Shown here piece after piece: positions 16,911 to 25,349 of a DNA stretch of 64,000 nucleotides (positions within the stretch are counted from its first letter, which is position 1; every line of letters begins with the position of its first letter). The position numbers were made by a program, and so were the translations under genes. Origin of the DNA: an uncultured Victivallales bacterium (lineage in GTDB: Bacteria; Verrucomicrobiota; Lentisphaeria; Victivallales; UBA1829); assembly GCA_944391115.1 (NCBI GenBank), contig CALXSJ010000014.1, positions 33,760 to 97,759 on the forward strand, written 5' to 3'. The notes beneath the pieces are model-generated. The model saw only the letters and a program-made list of their open reading frames with translations. It was not told the origin of the DNA and searched no databases.

Positions 16911-19463
16911 ATGAAAAAAATGTTTTTGACAGGCTTTCTCTGCGCGGCGCTTGGACTGAGCCTGCAGGCGGAAAACCGGATTTTCGAACAAACGTTCGGG
17001 AAGGACGCTCTCCGGGACTGGGAACAGAACCAGTCGGCTCATTTCCGCCCACCGGGAAAAGTCCTTGCGACGGAAAAAGGTCTGGTGCTGCAGGCGGAGA
17101 AAGCTCCGATTCATTTGTTCACAAAGAAATTTTATCCGGTCCGCGCAGGGGACATTGTCACGCTCACACTGGACTTCGAAACCAGAACCGGCGGCAGTTT
17201 TTCCCTCGGCGTCTACCGTTTCCACAGGGGACACTGGATCGGAAATGATATGACGACGTTTTACGTCAAGCCGGGGGAAACGACGGCAAGCCGGTCCGTA
17301 ACCGTGAAATCCGCACGGGACAGAAAGACCCGGGACATGCGGATCGTAATCGGATTTTCAGGAAAAGACTCGGAAGCCGTCCTGAAAAAAATCAAGGCCT
17401 CCTTTTCCGGCGTCGATCTGAAATGCTCCGACAAACAGCCCCTTCCTCCGGGAATCATCCTGCATTATGACATGTCCCGCGTGTCGTCTCTGGACGCGGC
17501 GGACGGAAAAATCAAACGCTGCACGGACCTTTCCGGAAACGGCAATGATGCTGTCTCCGTGCCCGGCAGGGAACCGACCCTTGCCGGAAACGACGCATCG
17601 TTCGCCGGAAAAAACTCGGCCCGCTTCTTCGGAAAGCAGGAGATGCGCTCCCTGCGGAATCTGAATGCGGAAAACGGTATCACCACTTTCGTCGTCTTCC
17701 GCAGGCGGGCGGAGGAGGGAAAGGGGGAAATGTGGCAGGACTCCCTCTATTGGGGAGACGGAAAACACTCCGACAATACCGCGCGCTATCATCAGCACAT
17801 GGGAGAAAACAGGAATGAGGAGCCGCCCGCGATCTTCTTCAACGCCAGCAGCTTTCCCGCATCCTACCCGATGCGCATCGGCTCAAACGGAGGATTCCGC
17901 GGATTCCTCTGGGGAGACATCGGAGAGATTCTTGTCTTCGGGCGCACCAATCTCACGGCAAAAGAAACGGAACAGGTCCGGAGCCATCTCCTGAAAAAGT
18001 GGCGGATTGAAGAAAACGACTTCACACGCATCGGACCGCTTCCGCAGGGACCGCGCCCCGTTACACGGGCTTATCCGCTTTCCGACCAGACAAACAAGGG
18101 AAACTGGCGGACGGTTCCGGAACTGACCGACGAATTCGACGGCCCCGAACTGGACCGCGGCAAATGGACCGACCAGAACTACTGGACCCTGGGAAGCTCA
18201 TCCACGCGGATTCTGCCGGAAAATCTCGTATTGAAAGACGGCATGATCCGGATTGTTTCCAAGTATGACCGCAATATGCCGTCCGGACGCCTTTATCCCC
18301 GGGACATGGAATATCACTCTTTTTCCACTGGCACGCTGAAATCACTGCATCTGATCCGTTACGGCTATTTTGAAGCGCGCATTAAAATGCAGGCAACCAC
18401 ACTGAACAACGCATTCTGGCTTTTCGCCAACGCAACGGAAAAGAAGACAGGACGGCGGGCGGAACCGGAGATTGACATTTTCGAAGTCGGCCCGCGCTCC
18501 TTCCGCGGATCAAGAAACTACAACATGACCCTGCATTCCATTGAAAGGCATCCGGAAAGAAAACACTACAACTTCGGCAGGAGCTGGACATCCAATTTCG
18601 ACTTCGCCGCGGATTTCCATGTCTACGGCCTGGAATGGAGCCCGAAATTCATCCGCTGGTATATTGACGGCGTACTGGTCCGGCAGTTCAAGGTGGAGCG
18701 GAACTTCTGGAACATGCCCATGCAGCTCCATTTCGATGTCCTCAACGCATACGGCTGGATGGGAGTGCCAGATCCGAAAGACTTTCCGGCGGAAATGGTG
18801 ATCGACTACTGCCGGGTATGGAAAAATCCGGAGACAACCGTTCCCGACGACAAATGGGAAGAAGAATTCGACGCCACACACCTGCGTCCGCGCAACACCG
18901 GATTCGCCTATGATTATTACCGGAAACACGGTGCGAAAATTGTTTCCATAGCCTCCCGGAAAGAATCCGGACCGTTTGAATCCTTCAATCTCTGCAATGT
19001 AAACTCCCCGGCGGTGCGCGGAACGATTCAATGCGTCAACAATGCGAAGTCCGCTACAACCCGGACGAAAGACGGCAAGGAGATTCCGGAGATCTTCCTG
19101 CCGCATGTCGCCGCTCTCAAGGACAACGGCGAAGTGCAGTATGTGATCCAGCCCGTGGAATGGCCTGCGGTCATCTTCCCCGCAAAAGCATTGTCCTCCG
19201 TTCAGTGGGAGAAATTCCAATATTTCGCCCTGGATTTCGTCAACGATGCGGGCAGGCCTCTGGGAATCACCGTCACAGTGCAGCTTGAAAACAACGCGAA
19301 AGAGGAAAATGTCATGCTGATCAAGGAAGGTGCGGGTACCTGTTACTGGAGGCTCAGCGATTCCATCAGAAAAGGAAAAATCAGAAATATAAAAATCACG
19401 ACAGTCCGCTCCTGCGATCATGACTTCAAGCTCGGCATCGCAAATTTAAGACTCGAAAAATGA
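16911..19463 (+). CDS. Secreted glycoside hydrolase family 16 enzyme with LamG-like domain
   Basis: 850 residues with an N-terminal signal peptide (KKMFLTGFLCAALGLSLQA). An N-terminal beta-rich region is followed by a LamG/concanavalin-like domain (about 185-370, starting ILHYDMSRVSSLDAADG). The GH16 catalytic domain covers about 405-645. The GH16 signature PEIDIFEVG gives E520 as nucleophile, D522 and E525 as acid/base. A C-terminal ~200-residue beta-type region may bind carbohydrate. GH16 enzymes cleave beta-1,3/1,4-glucans or galactans (laminarin, agar, carrageenan); which one is not readable. I start at 16911, where AGGAG precedes the ATG; an upstream Met at 16875 would spoil the signal peptide. 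Confidence 0.9.
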   Translation: MKKMFLTGFLCAALGLSLQAENRIFEQTFGKDALRDWEQNQSAHFRPPGKVLATEKGLVLQAEKAPIHLFTKKFYPVRAGDIVTLTLDFETRTGGSFSLGVYRFHRGHWIGNDMTTFYVKPGETTASRSVTVKSARDRKTRDMRIVIGFSGKDSEAVLKKIKASFSGVDLKCSDKQPLPPGIILHYDMSRVSSLDAADGKIKRCTDLSGNGNDAVSVPGREPTLAGNDASFAGKNSARFFGKQEMRSLRNLNAENGITTFVVFRRRAEEGKGEMWQDSLYWGDGKHSDNTARYHQHMGENRNEEPPAIFFNASSFPASYPMRIGSNGGFRGFLWGDIGEILVFGRTNLTAKETEQVRSHLLKKWRIEENDFTRIGPLPQGPRPVTRAYPLSDQTNKGNWRTVPELTDEFDGPELDRGKWTDQNYWTLGSSSTRILPENLVLKDGMIRIVSKYDRNMPSGRLYPRDMEYHSFSTGTLKSLHLIRYGYFEARIKMQATTLNNAFWLFANATEKKTGRRAEPEIDIFEVGPRSFRGSRNYNMTLHSIERHPERKHYNFGRSWTSNFDFAADFHVYGLEWSPKFIRWYIDGVLVRQFKVERNFWNMPMQLHFDVLNAYGWMGVPDPKDFPAEMVIDYCRVWKNPETTVPDDKWEEEFDATHLRPRNTGFAYDYYRKHGAKIVSIASRKESGPFESFNLCNVNSPAVRGTIQCVNNAKSATTRTKDGKEIPEIFLPHVAALKDNGEVQYVIQPVEWPAVIFPAKALSSVQWEKFQYFALDFVNDAGRPLGITVTVQLENNAKEENVMLIKEGAGTCYWRLSDSIRKGKIRNIKITTVRSCDHDFKLGIANLRLEK

Positions 19464-19471
19464 ATCGGTGA

Positions 19472-19505
19472 ATGCCCGGCAGCAATCATCCGCCGGGCAT
19501 TTCTC
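19472..19505 (+). terminator. Hairpin after the GH16 gene
   Basis: ATGCCCGGC-11 bases-GCCGGGCAT is a perfect 9-base stem 8 bases after the GH16 stop, followed by only a short T stretch. It probably acts together with the next hairpin. Confidence 0.55.
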
Positions 19506-19516
19506 GCGACACAGCG

Positions 19517-19558
19517 CCGTGCGGAAATGTGCAAGGTCCTCCGCACGGCGGATTTTTT
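19517..19558 (+). terminator. Second terminator hairpin after the GH16 gene
   Basis: CCGTGCGGA-14 bases-TCCGCACGG forms a 9-base stem, followed after four bases by six T. It is a tandem terminator with the hairpin at 19472. Confidence 0.6.
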
Positions 19559-19643
19559 ACGGCAGGGACGCCTGGCAGCGGCAAAACCATCGTTCCAACG
19601 GCAAATACAATCCTGCCAGAGGGGAAGTTTCCGGCAGAATGAA

Positions 19644-19904
19644 TCAACGTTCCGGAACGGGAAATGGAGTCTCCTGCGCCTTGAATCCCGGCTGCCGCCG
19701 CATCCAGTCGTCCACCAGCGGTTCCAGAATAAAATCCTCGAGCGCGGCATTCATCCCGAACCCGTGGTTGCAGAACGGACAGAACGGGTAGGATTCGATA
19801 TCGGCACGGCAGAGAATCTCCCGGCACTTCGGACAGACCAGACGGCGGTCCGGGGAAATCATCCCGGGATGGTCAATATTCTGAAACTGATATTCGGATT
19901 TCAT
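19644..19904 (-). CDS. Small zinc-ribbon protein
   Basis: 86 residues. Two CxxC pairs (LVCPKCRE and FCPFCNHGFG, about 20 residues apart) form a zinc-ribbon. The C-terminal half is acidic and helical without recognised motifs. The start at 19904 (MKSEYQF) is supported by GGAGAGG about 5 bases upstream; a longer frame to 20027 has no good start. No close family is recognised; such proteins often bind nucleic acid or act as protein adaptors. It lies downstream of the SDR gene on the same strand but behind that gene's terminator. Confidence 0.7.
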   Translation of the reverse strand: MKSEYQFQNIDHPGMISPDRRLVCPKCREILCRADIESYPFCPFCNHGFGMNAALEDFILEPLVDDWMRRQPGFKAQETPFPVPER

Positions 19905-19949
19905 CGCACCTCTCCGCGCTGCACTTCTCATGTTGAAAATGGAAAGCAT

Positions 19950-19988
19950 AAAAAACTCCGGCATGCTCTTTCCAGCAAATACCGGAGC
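19950..19988 (-). terminator. Intrinsic terminator of the SDR reductase gene
   Basis: On the minus strand CTCCGG-20-base loop-CCGGAG is followed directly by six T. It lies 26 bases after the stop at 20014. Confidence 0.7.
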
Positions 19989-20013
19989 GAAAACGAATTT
20001 TCCGGAACAGGAA

Positions 20014-21123
20014 TTATTCCGCGACAAGCCCGGGAACAGTCTGCCGGTAATAGGATCTCGCCATCTTCTTCAGGAAGTCGATATCCAGTTTCCAGGCAAG
20101 CGCCTCCGCGCCGAGCACCGCTTTGACCTGCGTGTTGTCAAATGTGATCTGGGAAGCGAAGTAGGGCATCAGATCCTCGATCATTTTCTGGACCATCTTC
20201 TCTTCCTTCGTCTGATTTTCGACATGATCGAGCACTTGAAGTCCCTCGGCCTGCAGCACGGCGGAAACAGCGGTGTTGATATCGTCCGTGGAAACCGGGC
20301 TTTCTCCGGTGATATGATAGCACTTGTTTTCCACAGGAAGGGTGAAAATCGTCGAAATCGCTTTCTGGACATAGTCGATCGGAACGAAGTAAATCTTGTC
20401 CGATTTTTCGGATTCCAGGCGGAGGCTGAGTTTGATCGGAGCGTTCTGAGGAATGTGGTTCCGGATGCAGTGGTGACGCTTCACACTGCCGAGAAACTCC
20501 AGAATCCGGTAGAAGGCCAGCGGTTTCCGGATCAGACCGTCGGAAAGTCTGCCGACAATGATGGAGGGGCGGTAAATCGTATAGGGAATACCGCACTGCT
20601 GAACCAGCTTTTCCGCTTCGAATTTGCTTCTCTCATAGGAATTGACCCAGTCCGTGGCGGGAAGCGATCCCTCCAGAACCACGCCGTTGGTCTTTCCCGC
20701 GACATAAGCCGTGCTGACATAATGGAGCGCCTTGACCTTCAGAAGACGGGCAAGAGCAAGCGCATTTTTCGTCCCCTCAAGATTGGTCGCATAGGTTTTT
20801 CCCTCCGGATCCTTGCCGAGATTCACATCGGCCGCACAATGGAAAAACACATCATAAGGCCCCTTCCGCACGATTTCCTCGACGGGGAAGTTCTTCACAT
20901 CGCCGCTGATGACTTCGATCCGTTCCAGCATTTTTCCGGCCAGCTCGGGAGTCCCGTCGAATGCACACTGTTCTTCAATAACCTGATTGACGCGTTCCTG
21001 GGCGGTCTGCCCGCGACCGCTTCTGCAAACCGCAACAATCCGAATATCATCCCTGTTGCGAAGTGTCGCGGTCACAAACGACGCACCCACCAGTCCGGTG
21101 ATACCTGTCAGTAATAATTTCAA
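20014..21123 (-). CDS. SDR family NAD(P)-dependent reductase (thioester-reductase-like)
   Basis: 369 residues, extended short-chain dehydrogenase fold. It shows the GITGLVGAS nucleotide loop at the N-terminus, the VSTAYVAGK strand and the catalytic YERSK (Tyr-x3-Lys). Spacing and sequence resemble the NAD-binding-4 group (fatty acyl-CoA reductases and the thioester reductase domains of synthetases) more than sugar epimerases. It likely reduces an acyl thioester or modifies a lipid or sugar substrate; the substrate is unknown. It has its own promoter (21201-21228) and terminator, so it is monocistronic. Confidence 0.75.
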   Translation of the reverse strand: MKLLLTGITGLVGASFVTATLRNRDDIRIVAVCRSGRGQTAQERVNQVIEEQCAFDGTPELAGKMLERIEVISGDVKNFPVEEIVRKGPYDVFFHCAADVNLGKDPEGKTYATNLEGTKNALALARLLKVKALHYVSTAYVAGKTNGVVLEGSLPATDWVNSYERSKFEAEKLVQQCGIPYTIYRPSIIVGRLSDGLIRKPLAFYRILEFLGSVKRHHCIRNHIPQNAPIKLSLRLESEKSDKIYFVPIDYVQKAISTIFTLPVENKCYHITGESPVSTDDINTAVSAVLQAEGLQVLDHVENQTKEEKMVQKMIEDLMPYFASQITFDNTQVKAVLGAEALAWKLDIDFLKKMARSYYRQTVPGLVAE

Positions 21124-21200
21124 GACTCAACTCCCTATTCATGCTTTAACAATTCAAAAATCCCGACAGACTGTTTCAGAATAAAACAGTGTACACAACT

Positions 21201-21228
21201 AATATAGCATATCCGGAACGATTTGCAA
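21201..21228 (-). promoter_or_regulatory. Promoter of the SDR reductase gene
   Basis: On the minus strand, -35 TTGCAA, a 16-base spacer and -10 TATATT lie about 80 bases before the start at 21123. The 303-base gap 21124-21426 holds this promoter and the terminator of the beta-helix gene; no gene is seen in it. Confidence 0.55.
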
Positions 21229-21323
21229 CAACGCATCCCGTTTTTTTCCGGATAAACAGGAAAATCTGCATCTGCAACGGGCAGAAAGTGTTCCGCCGCA
21301 TGACCGTATTTCCTGAAATTTTA

Positions 21324-21365
21324 TAAAAAAACAAGAGGAAAGGGGGACTCGCTCCTCCCTTCCTC
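21324..21365 (-). terminator. Terminator of the GntR-GH38 operon
   Basis: On the minus strand, a purine-rich/pyrimidine-rich hairpin (GAGGAAGGGAGGAG pairing imperfectly with CCCCCTTTCCTC) is followed by TTG and seven T. It lies about 60 bases after the stop of the beta-helix gene. Confidence 0.6.
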
Positions 21366-21426
21366 CCGCAGTACAGAATGGTCTCCCGCCCCTTCCCGAT
21401 GCAGCGGAACGCAGCAGGCCCTCTGC

Positions 21427-23691
21427 TTATTTCCGGTCTGCCGGATAGTTCATCAGGAGATCCAGCATTCCGATTCTGGTGCAGTCATCCAGGGCCGCCG
21501 CCACTCCCGCGGCATCTTCATTTCCGGGAAAGTTTTTCGGAAAGCCGTTGGGAGCGATCTGGTTGCAGACGAGCCCCGGCGGCAGGCGCAGACGGACATC
21601 ATAATAATACGGGCAAACCAGATTGAGCACACTTTCATTTCCCTGATTCAGAACAATCGATCCGGAAGTTTTCGCATGCGCCTTGTGGAACTGCGGCGCA
21701 AGCAGATTGAGAGCGCCTTTGTAATTCTCAAAGGAAATCAGTTTGTGTGCAATGTCACCGCTCTTTTTTTCCGCCTGATTCATCGCGCGCGCGAACTTCG
21801 GCAGTCCCACCGTGACCCGCCCCGCCGGATACTCCCTCCCTCCGCTCAGGGAAAGAAGAATGTCATATCCCTGTTCCAGATAGAAATCCGGCAGCACGAA
21901 AGAAGCGTTTTTCCGGACCTGAAGCGGATGATCCGCATGTGTCGCAAGCCGGACCATTCCGCCGAGAAATCCTTTTCCGGTCACACCGTCCACTGTGATG
22001 GAGCCTTCATGGCAAATCCCGCCGAGCACCGTGCCGTCTCCGGCGTTTTCATAGCGCTGGTTGCCTTCCAGATACTGCAGATTGACCATGTCATGCTTCC
22101 GGAGATTCCGAAACAGAATTCCCTGGCGCTCGGCAAAACCGGACGGCTGGTATTTCCCGTAGACGAAGACGCCGTTGTACCGGATGGAGGTTTCGCGGTC
22201 GCCGCCTTCCTGCAGAATGTTCGCGCCTTTTCCGCCCTTCCAGGGCGCAGCATGGTTTGCCAGAGTCTCCCGGCTGCAGACCCGGAGATTCTCGAGAACG
22301 ATATTGCGCGGATTCCGGACCACCAGCGCATGCTCCTCCTCCTTTCCGTTCCAGACGATGACGGAATGCACCCCGGACCCGCCGATGAAGTAGTCGGAGC
22401 CTTCAATCACGGCACTTTCCGACAAGAGATACTTCCCGGTCGGGAAATAGGCGATTGCATCCTTTCCATGCGCACGGGCGGCCGCAATGGTGCGGAGAAC
22501 GGCTTTTGTATCGTCGCTTCTTCCGTCGCCTTTCGCGCCGAAATCGCGCCGGGCGTCAAAAACTTTTCCCGGAATGCGGGAGGTTTTCGCAAGGAAGTTC
22601 ATAGTTTCCGGCAGATTGATCGCGGGCAGTTTCCCGCCGGGAATCTCCCATGCTTTTTTCCGGCCGGGGGGAAGTTCCCGCTTGAAGAGCACGGCGCCGC
22701 CGCTGCGGTTGCCGGAAAGCGCCATGAAAGGCGTCTCCTGCCGGAATATGAATTTTCCCGTTCCGCCGGGGAGAAACGTGTTGCTGAAGGCCAGAAGCGA
22801 GCCGCTCCACTGAATTGCGCCCTCTCCGGATCTCCAGGCGGAAACGGTGCAGTTCTCCATGGTCAGAGGGGAGACTCCGCCTTCGCCGCGGAGAAATGTG
22901 CCGGAACCGGACGAGACGCAGCGACGGATGCTGCATCCGTGTTCCGGCCTCTCCGCAATAATGTCCACGCCATTTTTCTCAAAACGGGAGTCCAGCATGT
23001 AGAAATTGCCGCGCCGGCAGTAAATGCCGCTGGAGCGGTTGTTGAGAAACAAGCATCCCTTGAAGGCGAAATCGTAATCGTTGAAACTGGTGAATTCCAC
23101 GCCGGTTCCGACATTGTCGAAAATGCAGTTCTCGAAGGCCGGCTCGGAATCGGAACGCAGATCCATCCGGTTGTTCTCGCAGAGAATGCCGCAGGCGCGG
23201 AGATTGCGGAAGGCCAGAAAAGAGTAGCGGACCTGCGTTTCGAATTTGCATTCCTGGTCATTCCACATGCCGACCGATGCTTTTCCTTTTCCGTCGAAGA
23301 CGATTCCCGTATATCTGGAAAGGCTCAGACCCGAATCGCGCACCATCCGCCCCCCCACCGGACCGTTCCATGCCAGACGGGTGGCTTCCCCGTGTCCGAT
23401 GACCGAAACCCCGGTCAGACGTTTTTCATTCCGCCAGTTCAAGGTTTCCGAAATCAGATACTCGCCCGGCGGAAGATAAATCGTGACGCCGTTCTCCAGT
23501 CCGGAAAAGGCCTTCCGGAGAGCGGACGTGTCATCCGTTCTTCCATCGCCTTTCGCACCGAAATCCCGGACATTGATCCAGTCGGATCTCGGTTCCCAGT
23601 TCAATACAGGAAGTTCCCGGAACGTGTCCGCCCGTCCCGCCGCGCTGAACAGCAGCGCAAGGGAAAGCGCCGCGTATTTGCCGATCGTCAT
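21427..23691 (-). CDS. Secreted protein with two pectate-lyase-type beta-helix domains
   Basis: 754 residues with a signal peptide (GKYAALSLALLFSAAGRAD). Two copies of the pectate lyase superfamily start motif occur: VRDFGAKGDGRTDD at about 42-54 and RRDFGAKGDGRSDD at about 380-393. Each heads a right-handed parallel beta-helix (repeated N/C/I-rich strands such as ILCENNRMDLRS and FENCIFDNVGT). Proteins of this group are polysaccharide lyases or GH28/GH55-like hydrolases, or glycan-binding surface proteins; I cannot assign catalytic residues. It is the last gene of a four-gene operon and starts 15 bases after the pseudopilin stop. Confidence 0.82.
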   Translation of the reverse strand: MTIGKYAALSLALLFSAAGRADTFRELPVLNWEPRSDWINVRDFGAKGDGRTDDTSALRKAFSGLENGVTIYLPPGEYLISETLNWRNEKRLTGVSVIGHGEATRLAWNGPVGGRMVRDSGLSLSRYTGIVFDGKGKASVGMWNDQECKFETQVRYSFLAFRNLRACGILCENNRMDLRSDSEPAFENCIFDNVGTGVEFTSFNDYDFAFKGCLFLNNRSSGIYCRRGNFYMLDSRFEKNGVDIIAERPEHGCSIRRCVSSGSGTFLRGEGGVSPLTMENCTVSAWRSGEGAIQWSGSLLAFSNTFLPGGTGKFIFRQETPFMALSGNRSGGAVLFKRELPPGRKKAWEIPGGKLPAINLPETMNFLAKTSRIPGKVFDARRDFGAKGDGRSDDTKAVLRTIAAARAHGKDAIAYFPTGKYLLSESAVIEGSDYFIGGSGVHSVIVWNGKEEEHALVVRNPRNIVLENLRVCSRETLANHAAPWKGGKGANILQEGGDRETSIRYNGVFVYGKYQPSGFAERQGILFRNLRKHDMVNLQYLEGNQRYENAGDGTVLGGICHEGSITVDGVTGKGFLGGMVRLATHADHPLQVRKNASFVLPDFYLEQGYDILLSLSGGREYPAGRVTVGLPKFARAMNQAEKKSGDIAHKLISFENYKGALNLLAPQFHKAHAKTSGSIVLNQGNESVLNLVCPYYYDVRLRLPPGLVCNQIAPNGFPKNFPGNEDAAGVAAALDDCTRIGMLDLLMNYPADRK

Positions 23692-23706
23692 TTGAAGATC
23701 TCCGTG

Positions 23707-24483
23707 TTACTGACTCGGATCCGCGAGCCATTTTTCCTTGTTGTTATTGTAATCCGCTCCGAATCTGGAGTAGGGCCTGCTTTCGATGTGTCCGTCCGCG
23801 AAGGAGAAATTGGCGCTGATCCCGGGATGCCGGAAACGGGCCTTTTCACTGTTCTGGTTGAACCCGCCGTAACCGTTTCCCACCAGAATCGGATCCGCAA
23901 AGGCATACAGGGACGCGGGCTGTTTGAACTGCGAAAGCGGAATCCCCTCATTCTGTTTCGTAAAGCGTTTTGAGGTGTTCTGGACGTTGATCGCATAGCC
24001 GAAATCGCGGATTCCGTCGCACCCCCAGATCCTGACGCTTTTCTGTGTAATCAGGTGCGACTGCCCCCGGTCATAATAATAACGCATCTGATAGAAGACG
24101 GAGAGCGTTTTCCTGTCGCCGTTGCTGTTGGAGGCGTGATAACCGTCGTTGGTCAGATAGTCGTTCAGAAGCTCATACCAGTTGTAAGGCGTGTCCGGGC
24201 CGGTGGAATAGAAGAACAGATCCTTCACCCGGTAAGGCGGCGTGAAGTCCTTGCTGTCCGAGTAGTAAAGCGCGGCAAGGGTGTTGATCTGTTTCAGATT
24301 GGACGTGCAGCCGATCCGTTTCGCAACCTCCCGCGCCTTGCCGAGTGCAGGCAGCAGAAGCGCCGCCAGAATGGCGATGATCGCAATTACGACCAGAAGT
24401 TCAATCAAGGTAAAGGCGAATCCGCATCCGCCGGATCTGCAAGGAGAAACGGCGTTCCGGTGCACTGAATTTTGTCTCCGCAT
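23707..24483 (-). CDS. Pseudopilin-like protein with prepilin N-terminal motif
   Basis: 258 residues. A basic, Ser/Cys-containing leader precedes [25 protein letters not shown], then a soluble domain with [13 protein letters not shown] and a C-terminal [15 protein letters not shown] (DGH motif), as in the pseudopilin-like families typical of Lentisphaerota. Three Met codons lie within 15 bases; I choose 24483 because GGAG ends 6 bases before it. The residue before Phe+1 is Ala, not Gly. It sits between a secreted LamG-like protein and a beta-helix protein in the GntR-GH38 operon, paralleling the pseudopilin beside the GH16 gene. Confidence 0.87.
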   Translation of the reverse strand: MRRQNSVHRNAVSPCRSGGCGFAFTLIELLVVIAIIAILAALLLPALGKAREVAKRIGCTSNLKQINTLAALYYSDSKDFTPPYRVKDLFFYSTGPDTPYNWYELLNDYLTNDGYHASNSNGDRKTLSVFYQMRYYYDRGQSHLITQKSVRIWGCDGIRDFGYAINVQNTSKRFTKQNEGIPLSQFKQPASLYAFADPILVGNGYGGFNQNSEKARFRHPGISANFSFADGHIESRPYSRFGADYNNNKEKWLADPSQ

Positions 24484-24521
24484 TTTCATCTCCATTTCCG
24501 ATTTTCACGGTGAATTGTTAT

Positions 24522-25328
24522 TCAGATTCCGGGAAAGACAGGCGGAATCTGATCGTAAATGGCAAATCTGCCGACTCTTCTTTCCAATCCCCCGAAACCG
24601 GGCGCCGAAACCACCGTGAAGGAATGAATAACAGGTCTGCACTGAAATCCCTTTGCCAGCTTTTCCGGAGGAAGTTCGGCCATCATGCGAAGGAGCGGTT
24701 TCGCGGAGGCATATGCGATCTCCGCGCCGTTCTCCGCGGCATACAGCGAAATGACAAGTTTCTTCTCCTTCGTTGTTTCAAACAGAAGGGCGAAATGATA
24801 AAGAACATCCGGCTTCAAAATATAATTTGCGGATTTCCGCAGGATCTTCGTCATCTTCCCGTTCTCCCCCTTGAAAACCGGATCGGAGCAGAAGAGATCC
24901 AGCCAGAGCTCGCCGCGCATGTTCTTCCGGGCACCGGAATTGTAAAGCGCCAGACGCATCCCGTCTTTCGGCGAACCGAAGTCAATGACCCGGAAAACTC
25001 CGATGGGAGAGTTCGCGTCGATCGCACGGTTGTAACGGACAAAGAAATCGATTGCTCCATTAATGGTTCCGTTCCGCACCATGCCGTCGGGAGAATTTCC
25101 CGGAGAAAGGAAACGGATCCGAAAACCGCCTCGTTCTTTTTTCTCATCTTTGATTCGTGTCAGAAGCGCGTGATCCTCGACGGTGTTTTCCACGCTCCCC
25201 GACTTGATGACCGCCACGGTTCCGCCGGCCGCCTGGATTTTTCCGTTCCGGAAATCCAGGCGGAAAATCTCATTTCCCTGCATCAGAGCGCAGAAAAAGA
25301 CCGGAATGAGCATCAGCAGAGTTTTCAT
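24522..25328 (-). CDS. Secreted protein of unknown function, probable concanavalin-like fold
   Basis: 268 residues. There is a clear signal peptide (KTLLMLIPVFFCALMQGNE) and then a beta-rich sequence (IFRLDFRNGKIQAAGG; YHFALLFETTKEKKLVISLYAAENGAEIAYAS) that reads like a LamG/concanavalin-type glycan-binding jelly roll. No catalytic motif is seen. It begins 21 bases after the stop of the GntR-GH38 gene and is followed 38 bases later by the pseudopilin, so it belongs to that operon. It is probably an exported binding protein for the glycan the operon targets (inference). Confidence 0.65.
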   Translation of the reverse strand: MKTLLMLIPVFFCALMQGNEIFRLDFRNGKIQAAGGTVAVIKSGSVENTVEDHALLTRIKDEKKERGGFRIRFLSPGNSPDGMVRNGTINGAIDFFVRYNRAIDANSPIGVFRVIDFGSPKDGMRLALYNSGARKNMRGELWLDLFCSDPVFKGENGKMTKILRKSANYILKPDVLYHFALLFETTKEKKLVISLYAAENGAEIAYASAKPLLRMMAELPPEKLAKGFQCRPVIHSFTVVSAPGFGGLERRVGRFAIYDQIPPVFPGI

Positions 25329-25349
25329 TTTCCCTCCAGCGTTGAAGTT

